Assembly (NCBI GenBank): GCA_034670405.1
Contig: JAXDDX010000043.1
Coordinates: 2,418,001 to 2,482,000, forward strand
From: Hoplostethus atlanticus
Lineage: Eukaryota; Chordata; Actinopteri; Trachichthyiformes; Trachichthyidae
Direction: 5' to 3'
DNA: 64,000 nucleotides
In this document: positions 41,255-53,300 of the stretch, one piece after another
How positions within the stretch are numbered: position 1 is the first letter of the stretch
Layout of the letters: the number at the start of each line of letters is the position of its first letter
Position numbers and translations under genes: made by a program
The notes under the pieces: generated by a model
The model's database searches: none
Told to the model about the DNA's origin: nothing
Seen by the model: only the letters and a program-made list of their open reading frames with translations

Positions 41255-41905
41255 GTAAAAAAAAAAACATAAATGCATTTCAGTGCTTAAGCAGCATTTT
41301 GCCTCTCTGCTGCATTTGGCCACAGAATTTCATGTACATCGAATCTGATCTCTTCATTTGCAAGGCAGCGTTGGTAAAATCTTCTTCTTATACCTTTGTT
41401 TACAACATGGTCGATCACAGTGGCTCAAATTTCATTTGACACAACTGCATGCCTTCTGACTCGTTGGCCACGGCCATGACCGCGACCCCGTCGACGACCC
41501 TGTCCTTCATTGCCAACCTCATCGGCCTGCTGCATGTTGTCAGAAACTGCCATTCAGGTTTCTAAGCAGCCTTTTATGTTTTGGTGAAGAGACTATCAAT
41601 TGTGTTGCAATGCTACTAACCTGGGCAAGGTTGCTGGAAGTAATGAGACATGACTACAAACACCTGATGAACTGATTTAGTGACCTGCGTTTGTAGTAAT
41701 AAGCATTTGAACATTGTTGTAATGTTAGGTGGCTGTACTCTGAGGATGGAGCAGATGATTTAGAGTTTTGCACTTTGTATGTCAGCATAGGATGTAGTGT
41801 CTTAGAGTATGAATTTTGAAAGTCAGTTTGGCACTTTGCATTTAGAGTTTTGCACATTGAAAATCTGTTGTGCAAATTGAGTCAAAGCAATCGAAAAAAA
41901 CTGTA
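41255..41905 (-). mobile_element. Internally deleted IS630/Tc1-like element
   Basis: The ends start TACAGT on both strands with A/T runs (TACAGTAAAAAAA at 41255; reverse strand TACAGTTTTTTTCG at 41905). A minus-strand frame from an ATG at about 41551 reads MAVSDNMQQADEV, then an Arg/Gly-rich GRRRGRGHGRG run and RRHAVVSNEI, then a stop and ATVIDHVVNKG. It jumps directly to a C-terminus (RRFYQRCLANEEIRFDV, HEILWPNAAERQ) and a stop. The head and tail resemble a fish IS630-type transposase; the whole catalytic core is missing. Confidence 0.8.
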
Positions 41906-43700
41906 GTGAGTGAGTGAATTAATCTTTTCCATCTGTAATCTTGATACTTATGACTTTTGAATAGGCAGTTTGAGAGTAAATGAGGACTTGTGTTTCCTAC
42001 CAACACTTTCCAGAAGCAGCATAGGTCAAGCTATTACCTCGCGGCTGTTCGGAAATGAGATCCAAAGCTGCTTGTGTTATTCACATCATCGGCCACATTT
42101 TTGGCCTCACTTCAAGCCCTTTAAAATGAATCTAAAAGAACCAGATGACAGCAGGTGCCGGTGAAAATATCCTTGTTCAAGTCTGTTCACGTATTACACA
42201 GTTCACACAACGACCCTGGCTTTGTCATTTCAGCAACACCCCTCCATGTGGGTCACATAGAAACAGGATGAAAAAAGAGGAAAAGAGAGTGAATTCATCT
42301 ATTCATAGCTTCCATCTGTCATTCTGCCCATATTTATGATGTGGCCATAAACCCGCTACCTGCTCTCCCTCACACATCACTCAAACAAATGTCCCATGAG
42401 CAACACTGGTCTGGCAGGACGACTGTGAAACAGACATCGTTGGCCGCGAACATTAGGTAGTATTTATGAAGATCTTCCACCATGGATCACATTTCATGAC
42501 TGCCAGTCGACAGGATAAACGTCACCACGTGTCTGTTTAATCTACGAAGAACCGTGTTAAAGTATTCATCAGACTGGGTTTTCAACATAACCAACCCTTT
42601 GACCAAAAACTTGATTTAATTCTATTCTTTGTTTCCTTCACAACAGGATGTGTGGGAAACGCTGTGTAAATGGGCCCTTTGTGTTTCCAGAGTATATTTG
42701 TTTTCATGCCTCAAGGAGCCAATTACACAAACAAAAAAAATCAATAGACAATCATTTACCCTTCCAAAGTGACCGCTAACCCACATGTTGGTCATCACTG
42801 AATACCATCAGCAATCGTCCAGGGTCAGTGGTTTGCAGTGGCGGCTGGTGCATGTTTCTCCAGGGGGGGCTATACCAAAAATCAAACAAACATGTACTAA
42901 GGTATCATCAGTGTATTTAAATAAATGAAAAGGCCTTTATTTGTATTTGCTGAGCTGAATGAACATTTGTTGTAATGAAACGTGCTTAAGGTAAGTTAAG
43001 GTACTTCAATTAGTGCAAATTCTTTATAATAATTATCTTTTATACTACAATATGTAATGGTGAAAGACTAAAGTAACCGAAAAGTGCCTCGATAAGTGCA
43101 ACAGAAATCTGACAACACAGAACCCTGAGACAATGGCAGAAAATTATGAACACAGTAAGACCTAATAGAAAATAACATTTAAGAAAAAAATAAATTAATA
43201 TGGTATTACATTTGAAATACCCAGTGCCATCAAAACGCTGAGTGAACTGGCTCAAAGCCATATGACTTTGCCATCTTGTGGCTTCAACTTTTTGCACATA
43301 AATTTTGCCCTTCTCTCCTTGAGAGATGCACATTTCTCAATGACTCTATGGCACCACAGAACTTGACACAGTTTATTATTTTAGACAGGATGTGTCTGAT
43401 TTTGTCAACCTCTTCATTATGCTTACAGATCCCTGTCCTGTAGCCTTCATCAAGCTGAGCAGCTATGTTTACTTTCCCAAACATTTGCTTTTGATTTTTC
43501 TGATATGTGGTTTAAATCATTCAAACCTGTCTGAATCCATGCTGGTCTGAGACCTGTCGTTTGAAAAAGGATGCAGGGAAAGCAAAATAAAGCATTGGCG
43601 TCACTACATACAGTTAGCCAAGCCTTCCTACTAAACCAGCTCCTTGAAAACGATCGAGTATATTGTCTCATTCTGGCGCATTTTATGTCAGATGTACCAC
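41906..43700. other. Gene-poor stretch
   Basis: No exon. The CAGTGGCGGCTGGTGCATG piece at 42836-42870 followed by GGGGGGGCTATACC looks like the end of a DNA transposon, but I found no matching opposite end. Confidence 0.45.
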
Positions 43701-43705
43701 GAGGG

Positions 43706-43735
43706 TATGTATATATATATATATATATATATATA
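43706..43735. repeat. (TA)n microsatellite
   Basis: About 14 TA units. The nearby 43800-43830 stretch is also A/T-simple. Confidence 0.95.
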
Positions 43736-43839
43736 GCGTTGGTATATAGCGTTTTTTCCGCCGAAACGGTTCTGAGAAATTCATGAAGACGCCCTCCAAA
43801 TATATAAAAAATATATATATATTTTTTTTTAAAACATTG

Positions 43840-46160
43840 AAGTCCTTGGAGGATGTGAGCCTTACTCTCTGCCACCAACCCCTCCATCCGTCGTTTCATA
43901 TTAAAGGAACACACTGGACAGACTTAAAGCTGCTTAAGTAGAATATTATAATACTCAATATATCACTCTTATCTTAATTCTGGTAGCGTAGTATAATGTC
44001 TATAGAAAAATTAGACCATGAGCGAGAAAATTGTTTTGTGTTCATTCTGTGTGTTGCCGGGTACAATTTCCCATAAATTGTGCAGGATTGATTACGGCAC
44101 AAAGGAAGTCTCTCACTCTTATTTTCTTTATGTTGCCAGTACACCAGTGTTATGCAATTTTTCTTTTTGTGTTGTTTTAAAGAAATTGTAAATGTTTCCA
44201 CTTTTTTGTGTAATGGCTTTGTTACATTTGTTATGTTAAGAAAGCAGAACTGTCGCATAAAGGTGGGGAACGAACATAAACAAACAGAAAAGCTGGCTCA
44301 AGGCTAAAGGGGTTCTGAAAGCAACCCAACCTGGGAATCCCACTAATACCTTAAATACTTTTAGACTCAACCCAGCGGTAAGCAAAGCCACGCCCAGCTG
44401 CAGAGCAGGCAACGCCCACAAAAAATTGCTTCTCAAGTGACTTGAATTGCATGAAAAGAAAGAAAAGAAATTCAACCCTTAACAGCTTTACCATCGCCAA
44501 CATACAACTAAAATATATTTTACCTTCTTTATTTTCTTCAGAACACAGTACTGTCGTAGCTACTGTAAAACAAAGGCAGTACTTTAGACTGTCAAGAGGG
44601 GCTATAAAAGTCTATGCAGATGAAAAACTTTCTTCGCAGACGTATTTAATATACAGGCATTCCCATTCATGCCTCAAATAGATACATTAATAATATTGAG
44701 GCGCTTTGGCAACATCAGTTAGTATGCATGCTTGTTTAGGGTTAAAGGAGACGGTTCACTTGGGGTGAAAGAGACCTGTCACACAGTGGACCTCATCAGC
44801 AGGCCAGGCGAGGTGACGAAGCGGCAACACTCCCTTGCTGCACCAAGTGGAGAGGCATTCAGTGCACAAGTGCAAGATGGATATGCTCTGAGGTCTTGAG
44901 CTGGAGCAGCAAGCTGTTTGGGGAACAGCCGTGTTTCTCATAAACAACACAACATTTTCAAAAATGCGATCCAAATTAGTGAGTAAGTTTAGCTTGTGTA
45001 TACACGCTAGTCACAGTAGCAAGGCTCTCTCTCAGTCCTTTAGTGTCCTTCTGATCGCTTTTCTGTGATATGTTGATTGCATGTTGTACCACTGATACTG
45101 ACTGAAAAGTATTTGTTGTAGTAGAGCCTAACAGATTATTGGCCTCATGGAGTTATGGTACATACACATGGTTTCTTTAAAATCACATTTAAAGAATTGA
45201 ATTGAGAGGCAAGCACATTTTGGCCTCCACATTTTTTTATACATGGATGGAAATGAGTTGTGTAGGCTACTGTATCCACTATTGGACTAAAATATAAAAT
45301 CAATCACTATATTGGCCAAACTACATCTACGTTGAATACATAGGCTATCAACACAGCAACTTCTTATCTGCCTACCGAAAGAAAAGAGACACACACGCCA
45401 ATGACACCAGTTTGGAGAAGAAAGGCCTCAGATGTCTCCATCCTCACTGTGTGATGCGGGTCAGCCAGGAGGGGATGCATGAAAACCAAATGCTGGTCTG
45501 CCTTTGCCAATTTCTGATGCCATAGTGTTACATGAATGAATCTCCCAGTCTGTCAGATCTCAGTTTACTACAGAGAGGCTTGCGCTACTGTGACTAGAGT
45601 TTCACATTAACCGGGAAATATATACATTTACAAATTTCCCACATTTACTTTAACATATATATTGTTAGCCTGGGTGGCGTCAAATTGGATAAAACCCTTA
45701 ACCCTAGCAGAGTTAGTGCTATTTTATCACCATGGAGCTATATGGATCCACACACAACACAGCACTATCAATCATGCAATGGACCTCTTCCCTTTTTTTT
45801 ATAAAGATGAACAACCTCTGGGTTGTACGCTATCAAAGCACTCTCTCATCCAGAAACACACTTTCTGCTCCCTTGCCAGCTCCGTTTCTGACTGATGGAA
45901 GTAGAAACAGGCAGTACAAGATGATAGAGATGTATTAGGAGAGTCTCAATGAAAGCCTAAAAGCCTAAAAGCCTAAAATCTGACGGACAGCACTTTGCTC
46001 TTACCATGAAACGACACACCAAAGGATATTTTTATGCCGTTTGCTCACGATTAAATCTACATATCTTAACATTATGCTTCCTGCAGTCCTGGAAAGACTT
46101 TCCCTGTACAAAAGAAAATCCTCTACCACTCAAATGATACTAATGAGAGCTGCAAACTTT
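43840..46160. other. Gene-poor stretch
   Basis: No coding exon or named repeat recognised on either strand. Confidence 0.45.
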
Positions 46161-46165
46161 CACCT

Positions 46166-46640
46166 CTGGCATATTAAAGGGCCACTAAGTACAATTATGA
46201 CTCCCCTGCAGCACATCATTACCATAATATACGTGCAGTGGGTTGATAGGAATATTGATCGATGCCAATGACTCACCCACATCAGACACTCAAAAAAGCA
46301 AGCCAAAACGCAAATTACAAAGAAGACAAGAAGACAATCTTCATTCCCAAACTGAGGCAGATACAGAATCAACAACCCAGGAAGTCCAAGAGAGCAATAC
46401 TGTACATATTCTCTGGGTTACAGTTATTATCCCAGTGATATATTAACTCTTCACTGGGTCTGTGGCTAACGAGTTAGCTTACTTATTTCTACTGTACAAA
46501 TGAGAAATGTGTAAATTATAGGCCACCATAATCCAAGGAGACCGACTTGCATAGGAGGAGATACGTTCTATCAAAATTGTTGCAATTGCTACTGGTCACC
46601 AATAGAAGTCGATAAAGGTCATAGATTAGTTAATTCTTCA
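46166..46640 (+). repeat. Interspersed repeat, direct partner at 47915-48372
   Basis: Shares ordered diverged text with the second copy: ACCATAATA..T.TGCAG.GG.TGATAGG, AATCGATACCAATGA, CCTCTTCACT, TTAGCTTACT and TTGTTGCAAT....AAGGTCATAGATTA. The arrangement is direct, about 1.73 kb apart. No coding potential. Confidence 0.65.
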
Positions 46641-46671
46641 TGTTTACTTTCCTGTTTTAAGCCTTTTATCC

Positions 46672-47187
46672 ATGCCCTTAGCATCCAAGCCCATAGCATG
46701 CAATTACACCTGGGAGGTGCCCAGTATAGCACAACCAGTCTTCTACTGTTGGCTACTGGCTGTCTGCACTGAAGTAGGGTGGAGGTTAGATTCCATGCTC
46801 AACGGTGCATCAGCGGTGGTTGCTGAGGGGGGTGGGAGCATTACTCCCACTGTTGATGGAGCTCAGTCACAGCCACAGGAGACAGGAGACAGGATTGATG
46901 TCAAGATTCACCTGCTCAAACCTTTTCATTACCCATCAAAGATCTCAGAAGCTCTATATCATTTCATAGATTTTTACAGTTATCAGTCAACATCCATATC
47001 AATCAGCTTAGGGGCACAGAGTTTATGGTGTGTTCCTTTGGACAGGTTATTACTTAGGAAAGATGGCTTGTGGTTAAAATGTGTCCCTTCATGGCTCAGA
47101 GAAGAGCTGGTCGCCATGATGACGTATCAACTTTCCCATCGACTATCTCAGGAATTTACTGTGATTCATAGAGCCATTACCCTTTAG
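46672..47187 (+). other. 171-codon open frame of unknown status
   Basis: The longest unexplained open frame in this part. It starts with MPLASKPIACNYTWEVPS, contains an acidic middle and no motif I recognise. It has no splice context, polyadenylation signal or neighbour to suggest a gene, and lies between two copies of an interspersed repeat. Most likely a chance frame or transposon debris. Confidence 0.15.
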
Positions 47188-47914
47188 CTACGATCCAGAT
47201 TCAAAAAGAAATCGGTTTTGCTCCAGTGGAAAAAAGCCCATGAATAAAAACAAACTCCAACTGATAACTCTGATGGACCACCGTCCTTCAAATCTTTCTC
47301 TTTTCAAAACAAAGATGAAACAAACAGCATTCACATTTTTACTTGAGACTGGACAAAATGTACGTGTGAATGTTGGGTCTACTGTCTTTCTGAATCTCTT
47401 TCAAGTCTTTCCATTCTTGGCTATTGGGAAATGTGTTATCTTCTAATACAACACATAAGAGTACAATAAAACACAAAAAAACTTTCAAAAGCAAAATTGG
47501 AATCACTTTATTCACAATTAATACAGTAATAGTACAATTAATGTATAGTAATTTCCTCAGAGACATTGGTGCATTTACCACTACACAGAATCTGATGTAA
47601 TTATCCCTTGGGCTATCGATAACTAGCATAATAGCACAGGAACATGGTACAGGGACAAAAGAGCTTCAAATGCAGTACAAGGGGACAGTGCAGGTCATAC
47701 AACAGACAGTAGACTGGACACATTGTTCTTAATAAATACAGAAAAATATATCTATCACACTGTTTGTCCATGCAGTGTGGCATGCAATAGCCACACAGGT
47801 GTAGATGAGCATCCATTATAGTCCATTATAGTCCAATGGAACAACATAAAATGACTTTGATTGCCTTCTGGTGCCCTGCACCCAGAACAGTGAATTTCTG
47901 ACCAAACTTAGAGG

Positions 47915-48372
47915 GAAAATAAGTACGATTTGTACTGCTTCATAGCACAAAATGACCATAATACATCTGCAGGGGTGGATAGGGTTGTTAATCAATACCA
48001 ATGAATCAACAATTATTTTGCTAGGTGCTGAAATTACTGACCCTCAAAACTCACTTTCCTCCCTGTTCTCTGTTTCGGAACAAAACCTCCCTCACCCACA
48101 TTTCAGCTACAAAGGCTAAAAAGTCTCATTCAAGCCAGAAAACAACAAAGCAGTGTTATTATTCCAGTATTTAGCATAGTAATATGTCACCTCTTCACTA
48201 GATGTTTCTGCTGGATCTCTGCTGTAATTAGCTTACTCATGTCTATTGCAAAAATGTTTGAGTCAATTACAGGAGCCATAGTTCAAGGGGATGGACGGGG
48301 TGGGGGGGCTGTGCCAGAGATACATTCTCTTAATGTTGTTGCAATAATAAAGTTCATAGATTACTTTGTCAA
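47915..48372 (+). repeat. Interspersed repeat, direct partner of 46166-46640
   Basis: See the partner copy. This copy contains a G-run insertion (GGGGTGGGGGGGCTG at 48298) absent from the first. Confidence 0.65.
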
Positions 48373-48659
48373 AATGAAATGAAAAATGACTTTCCCATGT
48401 CTTAATGTTCACCTATTTAATGTTTTAATGTACACACTGTCTGCCTCTTTTGATCCCTCTCCGCGTTACGTTCCGCCACAACTTCCTGTTGCAACGAGAA
48501 ATACGTCAAATTAAGGAAGCAAGATGCTCTCATTGTGTTTCATTGTGACTTTAATGCCCCTTTAACAAAGTGCCTCTAAGAAAACGTCTAAGTTTCTAAG
48601 CACTAAACAGCTCTGATACGATTTGACCGTACCTTGGCCAAATAGTATTATAGTATATA

Positions 48660-48985
48660 GGCGGCAGGGTGGCCTAGTGTTTAGGAAGGGCTGTCTCATA
48701 ACTGAAAGCTCGTAAATACTCACAAAATAAGCAATGGTCCACATCCCCCTCCCAGTAATGGCTAGAGTGTCAACATAGTAGATTATGAGTGTTCTGTTCT
48801 TCTTTCTGCCATAACAAATAAATCGTTCAGAGGGTGGTGGAGTGAAGCTCATCTGTGTCCATCATCATCAACAGCCCTGTGTCTGTCCTGTCGAAGTAAT
48901 CTTGACAAAGACATCAAACCTGCTTCTTCATTGTGAGTCACTCTGGGTGAGAGTGTCAACTAAAGGGCTAAAATGTAGTATTTGC
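48660..48985 (+). repeat. tRNA-derived SINE-like repeat with internal insertion
   Basis: GCGGCAGGGTGGCCTAGTGT ... AACTGAAAGCTCGTAAAT is a degraded tRNA-like head with an A box. The tail (CTGTCCTGTCGAAGTAATCT, TTGACAAAGACATCAAACC, GTGAGTCACTCTGGGTGAGA) lies at 48883-48985 after about 160 bases of unrelated sequence. Head and tail occur adjacent in intact copies of this family. Confidence 0.7.
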
Positions 48986-49394
48986 AAACCAATTGGCAAA
49001 TTGTGATACTATAACCTGAGTTTGTTTGATGGTAGTACTTGTAGTCCCAGAGGGGTGGTCTTTACAATACAGAATAAGACAATATGAGAAAGAACACAAT
49101 CAAAAGAAAGTGTTTGAAAGTCAATGTAGTATACTTTTCTGTGTTTGACGTCCCTGACATGATCTATCTTGTCTTGATTCAATAACCCCCATCTGGTAGT
49201 CCAAGCAGGTTCAAACAAACTGTGTGAATTATTGGCAAAGACCCAGCTAGGTCTTATCTAGATTAAATACCAATGCTTTCCTCACAATTACAAATGGGAT
49301 TAGACTGATATACTATAGCCTTTTGTTAAAGATCTGATTTCAGGTGGATTGATGCTTTTATCAGATTCCACAAAAGTATTATTCAATATGTTGT

Positions 49395-49482
49395 AATTAT
49401 TAGTAGTAGTAGCAATAGTAGTAGTAGCAGCAGCAGCAGCAGAAGTAGTAGTAGCAGCAGTAGCAGCAGCAGTAGCAGCAGC

Positions 49483-49519
<37 letters not shown>

Positions 49520-49545
49520 TTCGTACTAGTAGTAATAGTATTATC
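49395..49545. repeat. Trinucleotide (AGT/AGC)n microsatellite
   Basis: Long interrupted run of GTA, GCA and related units. It explains the poly-Leu and poly-Thr frames on the minus strand. Confidence 0.97.
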
Positions 49546-50242
49546 CTGGGTTTTAATGGAGTGTAGTGTCCCATGATCTACACTAAATGCTGTTTCAAAT
49601 TGTATACCCTGCAAAACACTGATCGGTGTAATTTGTGTAATTTCTGGCCTGAAAATGACAAATTGAAGGTATTCATTATCAACTATTGGTACCTTCAACC
49701 CAAATGTATCAGTAATGACATGGACCTTCAAAAACTCATTTTGGTCAAACCCTAGTCACAGACATCTGACATATTGACGCTATTCCAAGAACTAGCTGCA
49801 GTGTTTCCTGTCATATTTAACAACACAACTTGCATCGACCAGGATGTCTTTGAAAACGTAAAACACTTAGCAGCCATTAAGTGAGGCATTTACATTCTGT
49901 GAGCCGCCCTGGAGCGCTGCTCTCTCCCCACGCGCTGATTACACATACTAATTGAAACATTTATTTTGGGAAACGTTAACGAGAGCTGTTTGGAAGGTTT
50001 AATTCCAACGTAATTACAGTGGTACACAATCTTTATCGTTCTACAAAATACAGATGATTGCATTCCCTAAAATGTTACTAAGTTTGTAAGTAATCTCTTG
50101 TAAGTCTTGTAAGTTAACTAATAACTTAAAAAATATTGCATGATACGTTTTGCTTTCATGTCAGAAATCTTGTAAGAGTAGGTGCCAATTTCTTGAGCTG
50201 GTAGATGTCTCATTTTGGGATGAATCCCTTGGTTTATTTAGC

Positions 50243-50589
50243 ATTGGGAGCTTGTATGTTGTAGCTTTAGGAAGTAGGGAACCTGCTGGTCCCGATCCAG
50301 GACCCTTTGAGAATCTTTCATCACACCTGTTATTGTCTCGCCCAAAGGGTCCTGTGCTGCTTCATTAAGATTTCTCTCTAGCGTGTGTCGCCGCAGTGAA
50401 AGTAGACAAGTTAAGGATTACGGACAAATGTTTGGATAAGTGAAATTCTACATCGTTTTTTCATTATAGACCTCTTGGGAGAGACAATAACAGGTTTGAT
50501 GAAAGATCCCCAAAAGGTCCTGGATCAGGACTGGCAGGTTCCCTTCTTCCTAAAGCTGGATCGAAATCTACAATGACAGGGCTCCCAAT
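50243..50589. mobile_element. Inverted-repeat element with about 110-base arms
   Basis: The left arm (50243-50352: ATTGGGAGC ... GCTTTAGGAAGTAGGGAACC ... GATCCAGGACCCTTTGAG ... CCTGTTATTGTCTCGCCCAA) is the inverted copy of the right arm (50470-50589), about 80% similar by eye. The spacer is about 115 bases. No coding sequence; probably a MITE or the hairpin core of one. Confidence 0.8.
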
Positions 50590-50834
50590 TTGTCAGGGCT
50601 GAGTTTGGCTCCAGGGGTACAATTAGTCTTCATCATCAGGCCTCTCCAGAGATCCTAGATGTATGGAGGCTCTGTCTAATGAAGTAAAGGATGACATTAA
50701 AAAAACAGTTTGGCCGACGGTAGTCTTTCATCTCTTTTACTTTGTATCATCAAAATGAATTAACAAACACATTTTGATTCAAACACACGCATTTGTCTTG
50801 AATTATTTAATAGACTCGGATTAGTCTTAATCTT

Positions 50835-51062
50835 CATCATTAGTGAAGTTGATTACACCAGAGCAAAAACATCAGCAGTCTGGTTAACTTCGCTCACTTC
50901 CTGTGTAAACAAAACAAGTCATGCAGGAAGAGAAATCCTTTGTCATTGTGTTATTTTTGTTGAATTTTATGTCTATTTTACCAAACACCTAATCAGCAGG
51001 TTGAGACGCGTTTTCGGGGCCAATTTTTTTGCCAATATTGGTTAAGGTGACCAATGGGCCAA
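50835..51062 (+). repeat. Interspersed repeat (partner of 32435-32750)
   Basis: Shares TTCGCTCACTTCCTGTGTAA, ATGCAGGAAGAGA, TATTTTTGT and TCTATTTTACCAA with the first copy. It ends AAGGTGACCAATGGGCC, the inverted form of GGCCCATTGGTCACCTT at 32440, consistent with terminal inverted repeats of one element. Confidence 0.55.
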
Positions 51063-52435
51063 AATCCCCAAAAGTCAGTGTAGTCCCTCAAGATCATGTG
51101 GATTTAGTTCCTCACGAGGGTGCAAATTTATGGGGGGACGGTAACGTCCTGACCCCCCCACTTCTTGAAAGTCCCGATTTCATCATGTCATTCCAGTTTT
51201 AGCTAAATGGGGGAATCAGCGCCCTCTACAGGCTAACAAAGAACTTTATGCAGAGCATGTGGAACTAATGTACATTAACTGAACGAATCAACGGAGGGGG
51301 AACTATTTCCCACCGACCACGAGAGATGGAGAGATCATTCACCACCATCAGCTAACATGAAAAGGCTTGATTGAGCATGATTAGCATCATTTTGAACTGG
51401 TCGTCTGAACTGGTGTGTAATATATACCTTTTTTTAGGACTGGCCATCGCCAACTTGACAAAACAAGCATATCAACAATCAGCTATAATAAACTGACTCC
51501 ATTAACATCCATAGTTCATTAAACCCTAACCCCATTAAAAGTGTAATTCCATTGTAAACCAATTATAGATATAAGGAATACAAAATTAGTTTTGAATTGT
51601 TTCTTTAAACAAAATAGAGTTTAGTAATGGTATTTTCTCGGGCAGTTTTAATGGAGATTCATGTCTGAACGATCACTTCTGTGTTTTCGGTGCCCGCCAT
51701 GTTCACATCATAGTCCAGTTCTTTTTCAGCCATCCAAACAGCCCCAGCCGTACCTGCCATAACCCTTCCCAGCTGTGCCCCTGCTTCTCCCTGTAATTCC
51801 TCATTTATCAGAGAATTTCCAATTAATAGCTAAATTGTGTCTTTTCACTGCATTTGGACTGATGGATTAGGTGTCACATCCAACGTTCCCACTCAACATT
51901 AATTGTGAGGTGCGATAAGAACCATTAAGTAAGACATTTTTGACGTTGTTGGCTGAATGATAAGAGTTTGTAACTGCTTGGCCACAGTGTGTAGCAGTCA
52001 TTGTCTATATAGTCCTAAAAGTCACAGTCACAGGCATACATATTTACTTCTTAAACAGAAGTTACTGGGTCACTTCTACCATTTTGCCACTGTTGCACAA
52101 CACAGCACAAAAAATACAATAAAAAATGAAAAACTGAATTACAGTAGCACAATGAGTAAATTGGATGTCACGTTTGCCAACAGTAGTCTGACTCAATTAG
52201 CAAACATTGTAAAGGAAGATGTATGAATCATTTCTAAATAAAATCCCATCAGCAGTGAGGCTCCATCCAGAGAAAGCTAGACTCACCAACATTAGATTTT
52301 TCCTCTCTCGTCCCTTTGGTTTCCTACAGCATCATAGAGCGGCTCGGTTGGTAAACACGAGCGTGTTGTGTCCAGGTACCGACATCAAGCTACATGATTT
52401 CTGGGTATTAAAGCACAATGTTTTCAGTTTCAGTT
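51063..52435. other. Gene-poor stretch
   Basis: No exon recognised. 51135-51235 (GACGGTAACGTCCTGACCCC then CAGCGCCCTCTACAGGC) looks repeat-like but I cannot name it. Confidence 0.4.
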
Positions 52436-52439
52436 GTTC

Positions 52440-52570
52440 AGTTACCTGTCACTGCCATTTTGAGCCACAAAGTTGCCTAGTGGATAATTGGATAGGGATT
52501 GAACCCGTGACCTCTCACCACCAGGCCACTCTGCCAGCCAACATATGGCGAAGGTGCTGTCAGAAACAAC
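52440..52570 (-). repeat. tRNA-derived SINE-like repeat
   Basis: On the minus strand GCTGGCAGAGTGGCCTGGTG (A-box-like) then AGAGGTCACGGGTTCAATCC (B box GGTTCAATCC) then TATCCAATTATCCACTAG. The spacing fits a tRNA-derived promoter head, but the acceptor stem does not pair. Confidence 0.6.
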
Positions 52571-53194
52571 TGAATTCATCGAATCACCACCAGAGAAAAT
52601 GCAACCCATGATGCTGTCATGTCTCTGACAGAATCCACACTGACACAACTGTGCCTGAAATCCGACAATCCAGTGCCGCACTTCCAGCCTCTTAACGCTG
52701 CACTGTGGGTGTTTTAGGAGGAAATCTGAAGTGTAAAAAGTTTTCAGGTGAGGGAGAATAAAGTCTTCAAAGATCCTTGGCGTGCTGTTTGAAGCTAGAG
52801 GAAAGCTGTTTTACTGTGGTGGTCTTATACTCCCGTCACTTTGACAACACAAAGAAGAATATATTTTTCTTACATTTGGTTCTGTCTGCTTCAAAATGTT
52901 ATTCTTTGGATATGTAATAAGATTTGAAATCTCTTCTAAGCATTTGTGAATGACTACTAGTTTTCCTCCCAAAACTGCACATAGGAGCTGTAATTACAAA
53001 ACCACAAACTGTACCTCCTCAGTACTCTATCCTCTATCTGTTTGTGTCATTGCCAGTCTCCTGGTGGTCCTGCAACTTTGGCTTCATCAGAAGTCATGTA
53101 CAGCTTCATGTATGTCTGACATCAAATGATATGCTGTTCAAACTTTTACTCTAAACGTAGCCTACATTGGGTAATGGAAGAGTTAAATAAATAA
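52571..53194. other. Gene-poor stretch
   Basis: Nothing recognised. Confidence 0.4.
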
Positions 53195-53300
53195 AATAAG
53201 AATCTAGCACTTTATTGTCATTGCACAGAGTACAAGTACTGAGACAACGAAATGCAGTTTGGCATCCAACCAGAAGTGCAAATAGCAGTAAAGTGCATGC
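53195..53300. repeat. LINE-type tail fragment
   Basis: CTAGCACTTTATTGTCATTG, CACAGAGTACAAGTACTGAG and ACAACGAAATGCAGTTTGGC resemble the antisense 3' region of L2-type fish LINEs. Confidence 0.6.

Noticed and set aside
42836..42870. Transposon terminus 'cagtggcggctggtgcatg'
   Set aside because: No matching opposite end or target duplication found in the window, so no element could be delimited.
49300..49731. 143-codon minus-strand frame rich in Thr/Ala
   Set aside because: Translation of the (AGT/AGC)n trinucleotide repeat, without any flanking domain.
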